Positions 44,141 to 54,975 of a stretch of DNA of 64,000 nt are shown in pieces. Origin of the DNA: Vombatus ursinus (taxonomy: Eukaryota; Chordata; Mammalia; Diprotodontia; Vombatidae); NCBI RefSeq assembly GCF_900497805.2, contig NW_020954576.1:72828458-72892457 (forward strand), given 5' to 3'. How positions within the stretch are numbered: the first letter of the stretch is position 1; every line of letters begins with the position of its first letter. The position numbers and the translations under genes are program-made. Under the pieces are notes generated by a model. It was not told the DNA's origin, ran no database searches, and worked only from the letters and a program-made list of their open reading frames with translations.

Positions 44141-45099
44141 GGAATACTGTTATCATGAACTTAAAAGAGCATTCATTCTCTGGATGGTAATTCACATATT
44201 CAAATCTATCAATAAGAAAAAAATAAGGAGAAATAGTTTAAAATTGTCATGGGGAAGTTTATCTTAAGACATTTAGAAAAGCTTCCAGATGATAAGGGCA
44301 TATTGCCAAAACAGTCTTCAAGATTTCCTTTTATGTTCGTACATATAATCAGAATGTTCTTTGAGCTTTCTAGCATGGTCTTAGCACAGTTTCTTGGAGC
44401 CTTATGATCTTATAAAGTAAGGCTAAGGTACAAACTTGATTTCTTGACTTATAAACACCAAAATAGTTAAGTTCAAAGTTAGAAAATAAGGAAATAAACA
44501 AAAGCTAGCTAAGGATGGAAGTTGAGGGACAAGGATAAGAAACTTCTCATCCACACATTAATAAACTGTATAGACCTGAGGTTTGAGAAAATTCATATTT
44601 TCTCCATCCTTACAATTTCAACATATCTAAGAATGTCATAATAAAAGCAATGACAACTTGAAAACAGGTATACAAGGGAAAAAAAGCTAAAGAAGTGTTT
44701 CAATTTTAAGAATAATCTTGCTCCCCCCAAAAAGTCACTGCTATAAAATCTCGGGCAACATGATAATCTCATTATTTTTCCTCAATCACTCCTTGTTTTG
44801 TGATATACACCACAAAATAAAACAAAAGCACCTGTAATCAATCTCAGATTTAGATACTGAGTGAGCTATATAGATTCTAGGATATCTTTATATCTTATAC
44901 CTAGTTGAGTGCCTATCTTGTTGTTCCTATGTTACAAATATTCTCCTTTAACAGGCTAAAGATGTCTTGTTAAACATGAAAAAAATAAATGATAATCAAA
45001 AATAAATCCATACATGCTTTTCTGGAAAAAAAGAAATATGCCATTAAGCTACTGTTGTCTCTTATGAATTCCTAGAAATGTCATTACCTAATAAATACT
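44141..45099. other. unassigned DNA
   Basis: No gene or repeat recognised. Confidence 0.55.
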
Positions 45100-45297
45100 A
45101 TGCTAGCATTGTAGCTAGACCTGGAGTCAGGAAGTCCTGAGTTCAAATTCTCAGACACTAGCTATATGACCCTGGGCAAATCAGTTACCCCCATTTGTCT
45201 CAATTTCCTCATCTCTAAAATGAGCTGGAGAAGGAAATTGCCAAGAAAACTCTGAAAGGGGTCATGAAGAGTTAGACATGACTGGACAACAAAAACA
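45100..45297 (+). mobile_element. tRNA SINE with RTE-type tail (first of a pair)
   Basis: ctagacctggagtcaggaag, ctatatgaccctgggcaaat, agctggagaaggaaattgcc, ctggacaacaaaaaca. The head is partly lost. Confidence 0.87.
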
Positions 45298-45532
45298 GGG
45301 CATCTAGGTGATATAGTGGATGGAGTGCTAAACCTGCAGTCATGAAGACTCATCTTCTTGAGTTCAAATCTGGCCTTAGATACCTCCTAGCTGTGTGACC
45401 CTGTTTTCCTTAGTTTCTCATCTTTAAAATGAGCTGTAGAAAGAAAAGACAAACCACTGCAGTATCTTTGCCAAGAAATCTCCAAATGGGATCACAAAGT
45501 CGGATATGACTGAAAAATGACTGAACTGAAGC
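45298..45532 (+). mobile_element. tRNA SINE with RTE-type tail (second of a pair)
   Basis: gggcatctaggtgatatagt follows the tail of the first copy without a spacer. aaatctggccttagatacct, ctttgccaagaaatctccaa, gactgaaaaatgactgaact. Confidence 0.88.
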
Positions 45533-45787
45533 ACTGTAGCACATTCTTTGACCCCTATCAATCACCTTCACTAAAGGATTTGGTACACAGTGAAACTAGT
45601 AGTCAGGTGATTTTTGATCTTTGGCCATAGCTTCTTTCAAAAGTCAAGATGATTCTAGTTGGAAGGATTAGTCAAAATATTACAGCAGAATTTATTATTG
45701 CTGAAAGAAGGACAAAAAAGCCCTTTAGCCCTCTAGAGACCTCATATATTTCTAAAGATGCAATATTAGTGAAAGAAGTGGGATGTT

Positions 45788-45974
45788 CTTGAAATAGTGC
45801 TGAACTGAAAGTCTTGAGGCCTGGGTTCTTATCAACTGTACTAATGAGTTGTGACCTTGAACAAGTCATAGTTTCTCAGGGTCTCAGCTTTCCCATCTCT
45901 AAAATGAGGGGGTCAAGTAGGACTGAAGGATCTCAAAGGTCCCTTCAATCTCCAAAACCCTACGATTCCATAAC
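45788..45974 (+). mobile_element. CR1/L3-tailed SINE
   Basis: ttgaacaagtcatagtttct, cagctttcccatctctaaaa, gtaggactgaaggatctcaa, aaaaccctacgattccat. Confidence 0.75.
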
Positions 45975-47212
45975 CATTGAAATGAAAAAGACTCTCTGTC
46001 CTTGTTACAATGATAGTCCATTAACTAGAGAGACAGCAACATTCACTTTAAACAGTAAATTATTCATGTGGTTGTCCATACCCTAATGATTATTTTCCTG
46101 AACTGGAAAAATGAATAAAATACAGTAAAAAAAAATAATGATTCTTCTTCAGTCTACCTCAAGTTGGACAACCAATTTAAAAATTCCATCTGGCAAGGAA
46201 AAGATGAGGTTCTTTTCTCCCAAGAACATTTTCCTTTGATAATGCCACAGAATTTGAAGCATAACTAGGCATCTAGTCTGCCTGGTGTATGAGAGAAAAT
46301 AGTCCTTATGGATTTATTAGCGTATACTCATCAGTTTTATCCCAAACCCTTTTCATCTTCATGCTTAGTGTAGAAACATGCAAGCAAGAGACAGTGAAAG
46401 AGGTGTTAATCCCAAGTACTGACCTATTAGAGGAGAAATTTAATTTAATGTATAGAATTATGTCTAACTATTTCCTTTCTCTCTCCATGAGACCCAACCA
46501 TTAAGATTTCCTTATGAGTAGTTTGATAAACAAAAGATGTTTTCCCCTCTAACACATTTCTGTAACATTGGCAGAGGATACTGTCAAACCATAATCACAT
46601 TCCTTCACAGAGATGTAAGTGTAACTGGTTCCTTATGAAGTTTGAATAAAATGACTGACAGCAGTCATATGAAGATAATACAGATCCAGAGCATTTGGGA
46701 AACTGTTTGAATTAGAACATGTCTTCTGAACATAAAACTCTTCCTAGACTGTACACTCTGCTCCATACCAGACCCTTACTAGAGTATAAAGGAATGCATC
46801 TTTTTCATTTGATTCAGTGCCAAGCATCAATGTTATAATGAGGGTGGAATGATAAGGCTTTTCCCCCAGGGTACCAAATTTAGAAGATGCAGAATTTAGA
46901 GGGTGCTGAAAATATTTTGAGGCCTTCAGTGTCAGAGAAATAACAGAGCTTAGCACTTAGTTGACAAAGGAAATTTAGTTAAAAGAGGAACCTACCAGAT
47001 GATGGGCCAGGTATGCTTCTACCCTTTCCCATTCTGCTTCCTCTCTTCTCTAACTTCTCCAACAGCAGCCTCAGACTGATTTTCCTGGGTCTCTGTTTGG
47101 GTCCATAACACCCCTTTACTGAGGTCAGGTTTCTCACCAGTTAGACCAGGATTAATTTACGTTGCTTGCCCCAGAAACAAAAACAACAAACAACAACAAT
47201 AAGGGGAAAGAA
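45975..47212. other. unassigned DNA
   Basis: No gene seen. Open frames at 45814-46086, 46289-46504 and 46744-46956 show no recognisable domain. Confidence 0.5.
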
Positions 47213-47318
47213 CCTAGCTATGGTTCTATTAAGTACAATGTTCTGCATATAGTAGATTGTTTGTTGAATTGAATTAAATATTCAACCAAATTTACACCAA
47301 AGAATGTGTAGTATAATG
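47213..47318 (+). repeat. ~105-bp direct duplication, copy 1
   Basis: ctgcatatagtagattgt, aattaaatattcaacca, caccaaagaatgt: the same junction of an L2-like tail and SINE-like sequence recurs at 52799-52894 at about 80% identity. Confidence 0.6.
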
Positions 47319-47479
47319 GATAGAGCCAATGGATCTGGGGCCATTTTCCCTAGGTTTTGACCCCACATCTACTATTTAATTACTACCAGTATGACTTTAG
47401 GTAAGTCTTTGTAAAATGAAGGAGTGACACTAAGGATCATAGGGATACAAAATGTATCCATTATTGTAGTGGTATATGA

Positions 47480-47895
47480 AAAATTCTTCCCTAGTGTAGG
47501 TCTCTGCCACTTGGTCTTTGAAAGTTACCTGGACCAGTAGTGTCGGACTCAAGTAGAAATGGGTGTGGGTGAGTGGATAGGCATTAAATGGTACATAAGG
47601 CTTGAAAGAGGTGGCATATATTAACAGTTTTAAAATGGAATATTATCTCTATTTAATTGTATTTTTATTTATTTTGTTAAATGCTTCCCAATTATATTTT
47701 AATCTGGTTTGGGCATGTTGCTGGCCACATGAAGCCCATAGCCTAAGGTTGAAGACCTCTAGCCTAGAGCAGCACTAAGAAGCTAGATTACTTGCCCAGG
47801 ATCACACAGCCCAGTGTGTATCAGAAGCAGAACTTGAATACTTTCAGGCTCTGAGGATGATTATCCAAAATGCAAGGCAGCCTCTTTAGGTGTGG
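47480..47895 (-). mobile_element. THER/MON-type SINE, split by a MITE
   Basis: Left part gtaggtctctgccacttggt and gaaagttacctggacc. Right part (from 47764) agcactaagaagctagatta, cttgcccaggatcacacagc. Together they spell the reversed long-form SINE. Confidence 0.6.
47535..47763 (+). mobile_element. hAT-type MITE with cagtagtgtcggactc ends
   Basis: Sister of 2553-2743 in the opposite orientation: left end agtgtcggactcaagtagaa, core ttttatttattttgttaaat and ttcccaattatattttaatc, right end ggttgaagacctctag. Flanked by imperfect 8-mers cctggacc / cctagagc. Confidence 0.7.
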
Positions 47896-47902
47896 GATCA
47901 TG

Positions 47903-47970
47903 ATTTAGAGCTGAAAAGACCTTTGAGGGCACAAAATCTAACCCTCTCATTTTATATATGAGAAAACTAT
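47903..47970 (-). mobile_element. CR1/L3-tailed SINE fragment
   Basis: gatttagagctgaaaagacc, tttgagggcacaaaatctaa, ccctctcattttatatatga. Confidence 0.6.
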
Positions 47971-48242
47971 ATTATTATCATAATTATAAATGAATCAACT
48001 CTGCTTGTTTTTTTACTTAGTTAAATAAAATATTCACTTTATTTACCTAATAAGACATCTGTGATAGCATTAACCCTGTGATTGAACCCTGCAATTCAAA
48101 GCAAAAAAAAATTCATTTATACTAATAGCATAAAGGAAAAATTCTAATGCAGCAAGATAGGCAATTACCTAAACCTAAGTTTGTACAGGGGGAGGGGAAA
48201 GAAGGACATTTATTTGGTTTTTTATTTATCATATATATATAA

Positions 48243-48325
48243 TTTATTCATCATTTATTAAGCATCTATTATATGCCATATGTTGTGTTAAGTGTATTAT
48301 GGGTATTATCTCATTTGATCTGGGT
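48243..48325 (-). mobile_element. L2/MIR 3' tail, antisense
   Basis: catcatttattaagcatcta, ttatatgccatatgttgtgt, ggtattatctcatttgatct. Confidence 0.6.
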
Positions 48326-48499
48326 AATGGCCAACTTTTGAGCCACACCCCACCAAAAGCACATTGTAAGTATGCCATAATTAATAAAGTTCATTAAAAT
48401 TTGCATTGATTATGCAAACTACCACCCATGTCCCCAAGGCATTGACACCTCCTCCTCCTCCTCATTCATGAAACATATCAATTTCTAAAAATTTGCATA

Positions 48500-48735
48500 A
48501 GTCAATAAGCATTAACTAAGCACCTACTACATGTCAGGCACTATTATGTGCTAAGTGCTGGGGATACAAAATGAGGTAAAGGATGGTCCCTGCCCCCAAG
48601 CAGCTCAAACTCTACTGGGGGAGACAACATGCAAACAAACGTGTACAAACAAGAGACATACATGATAACTAGGAAACAATCAATGGCAAGATAGAGCTCT
48701 ATACCACTATCTAGGAAAAAGCAAAGGCCCAAAGA
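48500..48735 (-). mobile_element. L2 LINE 3' end, antisense
   Basis: gtcaataagcattaactaag, gtgctaagtgctggggatac, ccctgcccccaagcagctca, gggagacaacatgcaaacaa. Confidence 0.85.
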
Positions 48736-49082
48736 AAAAAAAGGATACAAATTGGGATTGGAATAGTAAAGATTCCTAAAATTCTCATAAACCATCCTTA
48801 TGAGGTAATTGGTAATATAGTCTTTTTGCCATTCCATCTCTTAGCTGCTACTAAGAGAAAACAGAGCATTGCTGCAATGCTGTTAACCCAGCAGTCTATG
48901 CCAGGATGAGAAGACTCACTAGAATAACTAGATTAGCCTCTTGGGTTTTCCACTTAGGAGGAAGAGGAGGAGTATGAATCCCCATACTAAGAAATTACTT
49001 TGAAAAGTTCTAAGTGGGTTTTGAAGAGGGGTTTGGAAATTGAGACAACAGAATGGAGTGGAAGGGTGTTTCCAGCATAATA
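48736..49082. other. unassigned DNA
   Basis: Nothing recognised. Confidence 0.5.
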
Positions 49083-49230
49083 AATAGAGTTCATTCATTC
49101 AACAACCATTTTTCATTCAAAGTACTGCACTAGGTATTAAGATAATTCAAACATCATCCCTGTCTTCATGAAGCTTACAATGAGAGGAAGGAGTAATCTT
49201 TAAAAATACACAATAATATGTAATAACTAT
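49083..49230 (-). mobile_element. L2 LINE 3' end, antisense
   Basis: A diverged reversed 3' tail (ttcattcattcaacaacc) followed by catccctgtcttcatgaagc, ttacaatgagaggaag. Confidence 0.7.
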
Positions 49231-50243
49231 GAAACAGTTACAAAGAGCAGAATGGTGTACTAGATAGAGAGATGATCTGGAATTCAGGAAAATCTGGGTT
49301 GAAAGTCCCATCTCTGACAAATGCCACTTATTTGACCCTAGACATGACACAACTTCTAAGTGGCCCAGCAACTCTTTAAGACTGTAAGTTCTAGGAGGCA
49401 GAGCCAAGATGGTGGAGTAAAAGCAGTGACATGCTTGAGCCCTCCCTCAAACTCCTCCAAATACCTGTAAAAAATGGCTCTAAAAATTCTAGAGCAGCAG
49501 AACCCACAAAAAGACAGAGTGAAACAAATTTCCAGGCCAAGACAACCTGGAAGTTTGGCAGGAAAGGTCTTTTGCGCGGGGCTGGGAGAGAAGCATAGTT
49601 CAGTGTGGGCCGAGCCAGCAAAGATCAGGCCTCAGTGATCCTGGAGCAGGCCTCAGGGGACTGAATCCTGGGTAGCTGTGGCAGTTTCTAGACTTCTCAA
49701 CCCACAAATGCCAAAGACAGCTTAGAAGGTCAGTAGGAAAGGTCTATCAACCACGGCGAGAGAGGAGCTCAGTCTAGCCCCAGTCCTGGCTGCAGCCCCA
49801 GGGCAGCTGCCATTTCTGGAGCTCTCAGCCCACAGACAGAGGGGGGATCAAGTGGCTGATCAGAGGGAGATTTCAGGGATCTCTTTGCTGGCACTAAGGC
49901 AGGATTCTCTTGCTTTGCCTGTGCTTGGATCTGGGTTGCAATTCTGGGTGGTAATCCTGGGGTGAGTAGGAACACTGGCATAGTGGAGCTTGTGGCAGCA
50001 GTGGAAAGGGAATCCTTCATAGTTCCAAGGCAAAAAAGAGTGCTTGTGGTCAATCATAGACCAGAGCCCAGGTCAGGAAAGGCGTAACCACCTCATCTTT
50101 GATCATACCACTTTGGAAGAAATGAAAATTTCTCTGAAAACAACTGCACAAAACCCCTGAAGCTTGGGACAGTACATTCTCCACACTGGAAGCAGACCCC
50201 AACCTTAACAAAAAGTTTAAAAGTCAAATAGTTGACTGTGATC

Positions 50244-51117
50244 ATGAGCAAACAGCACAAAAAAATTCAGACCATAGAATCTTACTTTGGTGACAAAGAA
50301 GATCAAAACATAAGACCAGAAGAAGACAACAAAGTCAAAGCTCCTACATCCAAAGTGTCCAAGGAAAATATGAATCAGTCCCAGGCCATGGAGGAGCTCA
50401 AAAAAGATTTTGAGAATCACGTAAGAGAAGCAGAGGAAAAACCGGGAAGAGAAATGAGAGTGATGCAAGAAAATCATGAAAAACTAGTCAACAGTTTGCT
50501 AAAGGAGACCCAAAAAATACTGAAGAAAATAACACCTTAAAAATAGCCTAACCCAAATGGCAAAAGAGGTCCAAAAAGCCAATGAGGAGAAGAATGCCCT
50601 AAAAAGCAAAATTGGCCAAATGGAAAAGGAAGTCCAAAAGCTCACTGAAGAAAACACTTCCTTAATAATTAGAATGGAGCAAATAGAAGCCAGAGACTTT
50701 ATGAGAAACCAAGAAATTGTAAAACAAAACTAAAAGTATGAAAAAATAGAAGACAATGTGAAATATCTCATTGGAAAAACAACTGACCTGGAAAATAGAT
50801 CCAGGAGAGATAATTTAAAAATTATTGGACTAACTGAAAGCCATGATCAAAAAAAGAGCCTAGACAGCATCTTTCAAGAAATTATCAAGGAAAACTGCCC
50901 TGATATTGTCAAACCACAGGGCAAAACAGAAATTGAAAGAATCCACCAATCACCTCCTGAAAGAGATCCCCAAAGGAAAACTCCTAGGAATATTGTAGTC
51001 AAATTCCAGAGTTTCCAGGTCAATGAGAAAATATTGCAAGCAGCCAGAAAGAAACAATTCAAATATTGTGGAAACACAATCAGGATAACACAAGGGACTG
51101 CAGGGCAAGGAATATAA
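50244..51117 (+). pseudogene. HAL1/L1 ORF1 (RNA-binding protein) relic
   Basis: Starts ATG MSKQHKKIQTIESYFGDKE, the usual N-terminus of marsupial L1 ORF1. A long coiled coil follows (MEELKKDFENHVREAEEK onwards, heptads to about 50750), then the RRM-like part (LENRSRRDNLKIIGLTE) and the C-terminal domain (NIVVKFQSFQVNEKILQAAR). The protein normally trimerises and coats L1 RNA. This copy is dead: a one-base loss near 50530 shifts the frame and gives a stop at 50538-50540, and a TAA interrupts the coiled coil after VKQN near 50731. The final stop at 51115-51117 truncates it slightly. Confidence 0.85.
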
Positions 51118-51434
51118 TATTCTGGAGGGCAAAGGTGATAGGATTACAACCAAGAATCACCTACCTAGCAAAACTGAGTATAATCCTTCAGGGGAAAAAA
51201 AATGGATATTCAGTGAAATAGAGGACTTTCAAGCATTCCTGATGAAAAGACCAGAGCTGAATAGAAAATTTGACTTTCAAATACAAGACTCAAGAGAAGC
51301 ATGAAGAGGTAAACAAGAAAGAGAAATCATAAGGGACTTTAAAGTTGAACTGTTTACATTCCTATGTGGAAAGATGATATTTGAACCTTTGTCAGTACTG
51401 GGGTAGTTGGAGGGAAAAAATTATATGTGTGTAT

Positions 51435-51436
<2 letters not shown>

Positions 51437-51486
<50 letters not shown>

Positions 51487-51515
51487 TTAGATAGATAGGT
51501 AGACAGACAGATAGA
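51437..51515. repeat. (GATA)n microsatellite in HAL1
   Basis: About 13 tandem gata units followed by interrupted ones; lies in the HAL1 3'UTR, where such elements commonly carry a TA-rich run. Confidence 0.95.
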
Positions 51516-52071
51516 GGGCACAGGGTGAGTTGAAGATGAAGGGGTGATATCTGGAGAATAAAATTAAGGGGTGAGAGAGGATTATACTGGGAGAAGGAGA
51601 AAGGGAGAGGTAGAATGGGGTAAATTATCTCACATAAAACAGACAAGAAAAAGCTTTTACAGTGGAGGTGAAGTGGGGGGAAGGTGAAAGGAAATGAGGC
51701 AATCTTATTCTCATTAGATTTGACTTAAGGAGGGAATAACATACACACTCAATTGGGTATGGAAATCTATCTTACCTTACAGGAAAATAGAGGGGCAGGG
51801 GGTAAGACAGGGGAGATGATAGAAGGGAGGGCAGATTGGAGGAGGGGGTAATCAGAAGCAAACACTTCTGAGGAGGGACAGGTCAAAAAAGAGAATAGAA
51901 TAAACAGGGGGTGGGAGAGGTTGAAGGGAAATACAGTTAGTTTTTCACAACATGACAACTATAGAAGTGTTTTGCATGATGACACATGTATAACCTGTAT
52001 CAAGTTGCTTGCCTTCTCAGTGAGGGTGGGAGTGGAGGGAGGAAGGGAGAGAATTTGGAACCCAAAGTTTT

Positions 52072-52246
52072 GTTTGTTTGTTTGTTTTTGTTTTTGTTTT
52101 TGTTTTTTGGTGACGCAATTGGGGTTAAGTGACTTGCCCAAAGTCACACAGTTAGTGAGTACTATGTGTCTGAGGCCAGATTTGCACTCAGGTCCTCCTG
52201 ATTCCAGGAGAGATGCTCTATTTACTGCACCACCTAGCTGCCCCCT
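52072..52246 (-). mobile_element. poly(A)-type tRNA SINE inside HAL1
   Basis: Reversed SINE: tttgtttgtttgtttgtttt (T-rich tail), attggggttaagtgacttgc, gtctgaggccagatttgcac, ccacctagctgcc. Flanked by ggaacccaaagtttt (52057-52071) and ggagcccaaagtttt (52247-52261), a 15-bp target duplication with one mismatch. The youngest event of this nest. Confidence 0.92.
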
Positions 52247-52798
52247 GGAGCCCAAAGTTTTAAGAACAAATGTTAAAAATTGTTCTTACATGTAACTGGG
52301 AAATAAGATATACAGGCAATTGGGTATAGAAATCTGTCCTGCCCTACAGGAAAATGGAAGGGGAAATGGACAAGAGAAGGGGAGTGGGTGATAGAAGAGA
52401 GGGAAGATTAGAGGAACGGGTATTCAGAATACATGCCATCTTGGGGAAGGGCAAGATGAGAAGAAAATTTGGAAATCAAAATCTTGTCTAAGTTAATGTT
52501 GAAAACTAAAAATAAATATTTAAATAAATTTTTTTTAAAGACTGTGAGTTCTAAGGAGATACCAACCTTCCTTGATAGAGGAAATTTCTTATCATCTCTA
52601 TAACGATGAAATTATAGGTCTTTTTTTAATGAGCATAATAGAATCAAATAAAACAATTATGAAGTACTGTAAGAGGTTAGAATAAGGAAATATCATCGAC
52701 AACTCTAACAATCTGGGGAAGACTCTGACAGAGGGGTCATTTGAGCTGCATCTTAAAGGCTTGGTAGGATTTCAAAAGTTCATAAATAAAAAAGCTCT

Positions 52799-52894
52799 TA
52801 GTTATGGTTTACTAAATATAGTGTCCTGCATATAGTAGATTGTCAAGTTGAATTAAATATTCAACCATATTTATACCAAAGAATGTAGCATAAT
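52799..52894 (+). repeat. ~100-bp direct duplication, copy 2
   Basis: tgcatatagtagattgtc, gttgaattaaatattcaacc, taccaaagaatgtagcataa; pairs with 47213-47318. Confidence 0.6.
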
Positions 52895-52899
52895 GGACA

Positions 52900-53068
52900 A
52901 AAAGTTCAGGAGCTAGAAAGGACCTCTGAGGTCATCTAGTCTAAATTCTTCATTTTACAAATGAAGAACCTGAGGGTCACATTAATTAATGACTCAGTGG
53001 GATTACACATGCAGTAAGGGGCAGAGCTGGGATCTGAACCAAGATAGTCTGCATCCAATATGCCACAC
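52900..53068 (-). mobile_element. CR1/L3-tailed SINE
   Basis: gctagaaaggacctctgagg, tcatctagtctaaattcttc, aaatgaagaacctgagggtc, gggatctgaaccaagatagt. Confidence 0.8.
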
Positions 53069-53224
53069 CTTGTACTCTTTCCAATGTACCACATTACTTC
53101 TACAGTCTCCTTTTTAAACCTAAATCTGCTCTCCCTCCACCTGTGTCATATAATAGCTGGAAGGACAAGTCCAGAACTAGAAAGTGACTTATTTGGCTTT
53201 TTCATTGGAGGCATATGGATAAGC

Positions 53225-53402
53225 ACTGGCCCCAGTGAATAGAGCACCAGGCTTGGAGTCAGGAAGACCTGAGTTCAAGTCCAGCCTTAGAAACTTACTA
53301 GCTGTGTAAACTTGGGCAAGTCATTTAATCTCTGTTTGCCCAGTTTCCTCAGCTGTAGAATATAGAGCCTGGTACACGGTATATGATATATAAATGTTTA
53401 TT
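53225..53402 (+). mobile_element. tRNA SINE with L2-type end
   Basis: accaggcttggagtcaggaa, gagttcaagtccagccttag, ttgggcaagtcatttaatct, then a diverged L2-type end cctggtacacggtatatg. Confidence 0.75.
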
Positions 53403-53572
53403 CCCTTCCCCTTTCTCCTGTGCCCATTTCCTGGAATGCTCTCCTTCCTGTCTCAGCCTTCTGCCTTCCCTGATTTTTTGAAAACACAGCTGAAATCCTA
53501 GCTTCTGCAAGAAGCCTTTCCTGGTCCCCCTACATGCTAAAACTTTCCCTCTGAGATTGCCTTCCATCTATT
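53403..53572 (+). mobile_element. L2 LINE 3' fragment
   Basis: cccatttcctggaatgctct, acagctgaaatcctagcttc, tgcaagaagcctttcctggt, ctctgagattgccttccat. Confidence 0.75.
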
Positions 53573-53652
53573 ATATGTGTACATGTGTATGTATACATAT
53601 TCATATGTGTATATGTATGTATGTATACATACATCCATATGCATATATGAAA
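53573..53652. repeat. (TATG)n/(CATA)n microsatellite
   Basis: tatgtgtacatgtgtatgta and following runs. Confidence 0.92.
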
Positions 53653-53730
53653 ATAGTTTTCACCTTGTGGATCTCCTAAAGGGTCTCAGGCAACCTCAGA
53701 ACTCCCTCAATTACATTTTGAGAACTGCAA
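53653..53730 (-). mobile_element. hAT-Charlie-type MITE fragment
   Basis: Read on the minus strand it starts gcagttctcaaaatgtaatt and contains gagaccctttaggagatcca and ggtgaaaactattttcat. This matches the pan-mammalian hAT pattern ggttctcaa ... gaccctttcagggggtc ... aaaactattttcat. The remainder is lost. Confidence 0.5.
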
Positions 53731-54516
53731 AAATAAAGAAATAAATCTAATTTTTTGTAAGGAAATACATTATATAAAACTATATGGCCTACATCTTGCT
53801 CTGTCATAAATTATGGGTTTATTTTGAACCGTATATGTTAATTATGCATAGGGGCTAACTAACTTGAAATACCATGAATGTTGCATTTCAAAAAATAGAT
53901 GCTTTAAGAGACCATCTTATTGGTCAGTTGTTAACTTATACTGTTTTGGTCTGGGCATTACTCATGCCAGTCCCTTGGGAGCTAAAGTCTAATACTGGAA
54001 CAAAATGAGACTCTTAAAGGTCATTCAATAGTTAATAAAATACTTGTTTTGCCATTGCAGGGAAAAGATATCTGACAATAAATGCATAGAAAAGCATTAT
54101 GAGTTAATTTGGCTAAGCAAAACTACCCTGCCTCAAAATTACCCATGATGTCCACCAGCCAAACATCAGAGAATATCTGTAACTCCTCCTGACTGTTTTG
54201 TACTCAGGCCACCAGGAAGTGATGCCAACAGTCTGATCCTTTAGACTCCTAATCCAACTAAATCTCAAAAATTGTTTCAATATTTGGAGAAAGAAGCCTA
54301 ACTTGTACAGGGTGGGGAATGGGGATCACATGTCTTTTGATCTATTACTAATACTCTTTAGTGGAAGATTATCTTCCAGTCTTGGAATGGATCAGTGAGC
54401 ATTTAAAAAAAATAAAACATGTATTGAGCATCCACTGGATCTCCACTTCTCCTGGTCTGGGCTTTGACAGTAGTTCCAATGACAGTTGTCAATAGGGCTT
54501 ATTTTCTAATGTGTTT
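53731..54516. other. unassigned DNA
   Basis: No gene or repeat recognised. Confidence 0.5.
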
Positions 54517-54530
54517 ACATAAAAACACAG

Positions 54531-54773
54531 GCAGCTAGGCAGTGCAGTGGATAAAATGTTGGGCCTGGAATCAGGAAGACCTGAGTTCAAATCTGGCCTC
54601 AGTCACTTACTGTGTGACTATGGGCAAGTCACTTAACCCTGTTTGCCTCAGTTTCCTCATCTGTAAAATGAGCAGGAGAAGGAAATGGCAAATCACTCCA
54701 GTATCTTTGCCAAGAAAACTCCAAATGGGGTCACAAAGAGTCAGGCACAACTGCAAAATGACTGAACAACAAT
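54531..54773 (+). mobile_element. tRNA SINE with RTE-type tail
   Basis: Well preserved: gcagctaggcagtgcagtgg, gttcaaatctggcctcagtc, aaatgagcaggagaaggaaa, gactgaacaacaat. Target duplication acataaaaacacag (54517-54530) / acatgaaaacacag (54774-54787), one mismatch. Confidence 0.93.
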
Positions 54774-54787
54774 ACATGAAAACACAG

Positions 54788-54975
54788 AATCAAAGCATAG
54801 AGATATAAGGGACTTCAGAGGTCATTTCATATAAGCCCTTCATTTTATGTGAGAGGACTGGGGTTCAGAGAGGTTAGGTGATTTTATCCAAGGTCACATA
54901 CATAGCATCAGAGCCTGAATTTGAACTCTTCATGCCCTAATTCCAATGCCAGCACATGTTCCACTATGTTGCCTC
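54788..54975 (-). mobile_element. CR1/L3-tailed SINE
   Basis: catagagatataagggactt, cagaggtcatttcatataag, ggttcagagaggttaggtga, aatttgaactcttcatgccc. Confidence 0.8.

Larger units (their letters stand above)
49378..52553 (+). mobile_element. HAL1 (half-L1) element, near full length
   Basis: Bounded by a 16-bp target-site duplication with one mismatch, aagactgtaagttcta (49378-49393) and aagactgtgagttcta (52538-52553). The element (49394-52537) has a complete-looking L1 5' end (ggaggcagagccaagatggt), an ~850-base 5'UTR, an ORF1 relic at 50244-51117, and then passes directly into a ~1.4-kb purine-rich 3'UTR ending aaataaatatttaaataaat. There is no ORF2, endonuclease or reverse transcriptase between ORF1 and the 3'UTR. 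Such ORF1-only L1 derivatives are known in mammals as HAL1. Inside it lie a (GATA)n run and a SINE. Confidence 0.85.
49232..52622 (+). mobile_element. THER/MON-type SINE split by HAL1
   Basis: Left part 49232-49393 (gtgtactagatagagagatg, acatgacacaacttctaagt, ggcccagcaactctttaaga). Right part 52554-52622 (aggagataccaaccttcctt, tctataacgatgaaattata). The HAL1 separates halves of a single SINE, so the SINE was there first. Confidence 0.75.

Noticed and set aside
50758-51117. 119-codon frame as a possible gene
   Set aside because: It is the C-terminal part of the dead HAL1 ORF1, not a separate gene.
51437-51515. Regular short repeats as a CRISPR-like array
   Set aside because: It is a simple GATA microsatellite; there are no spacers.
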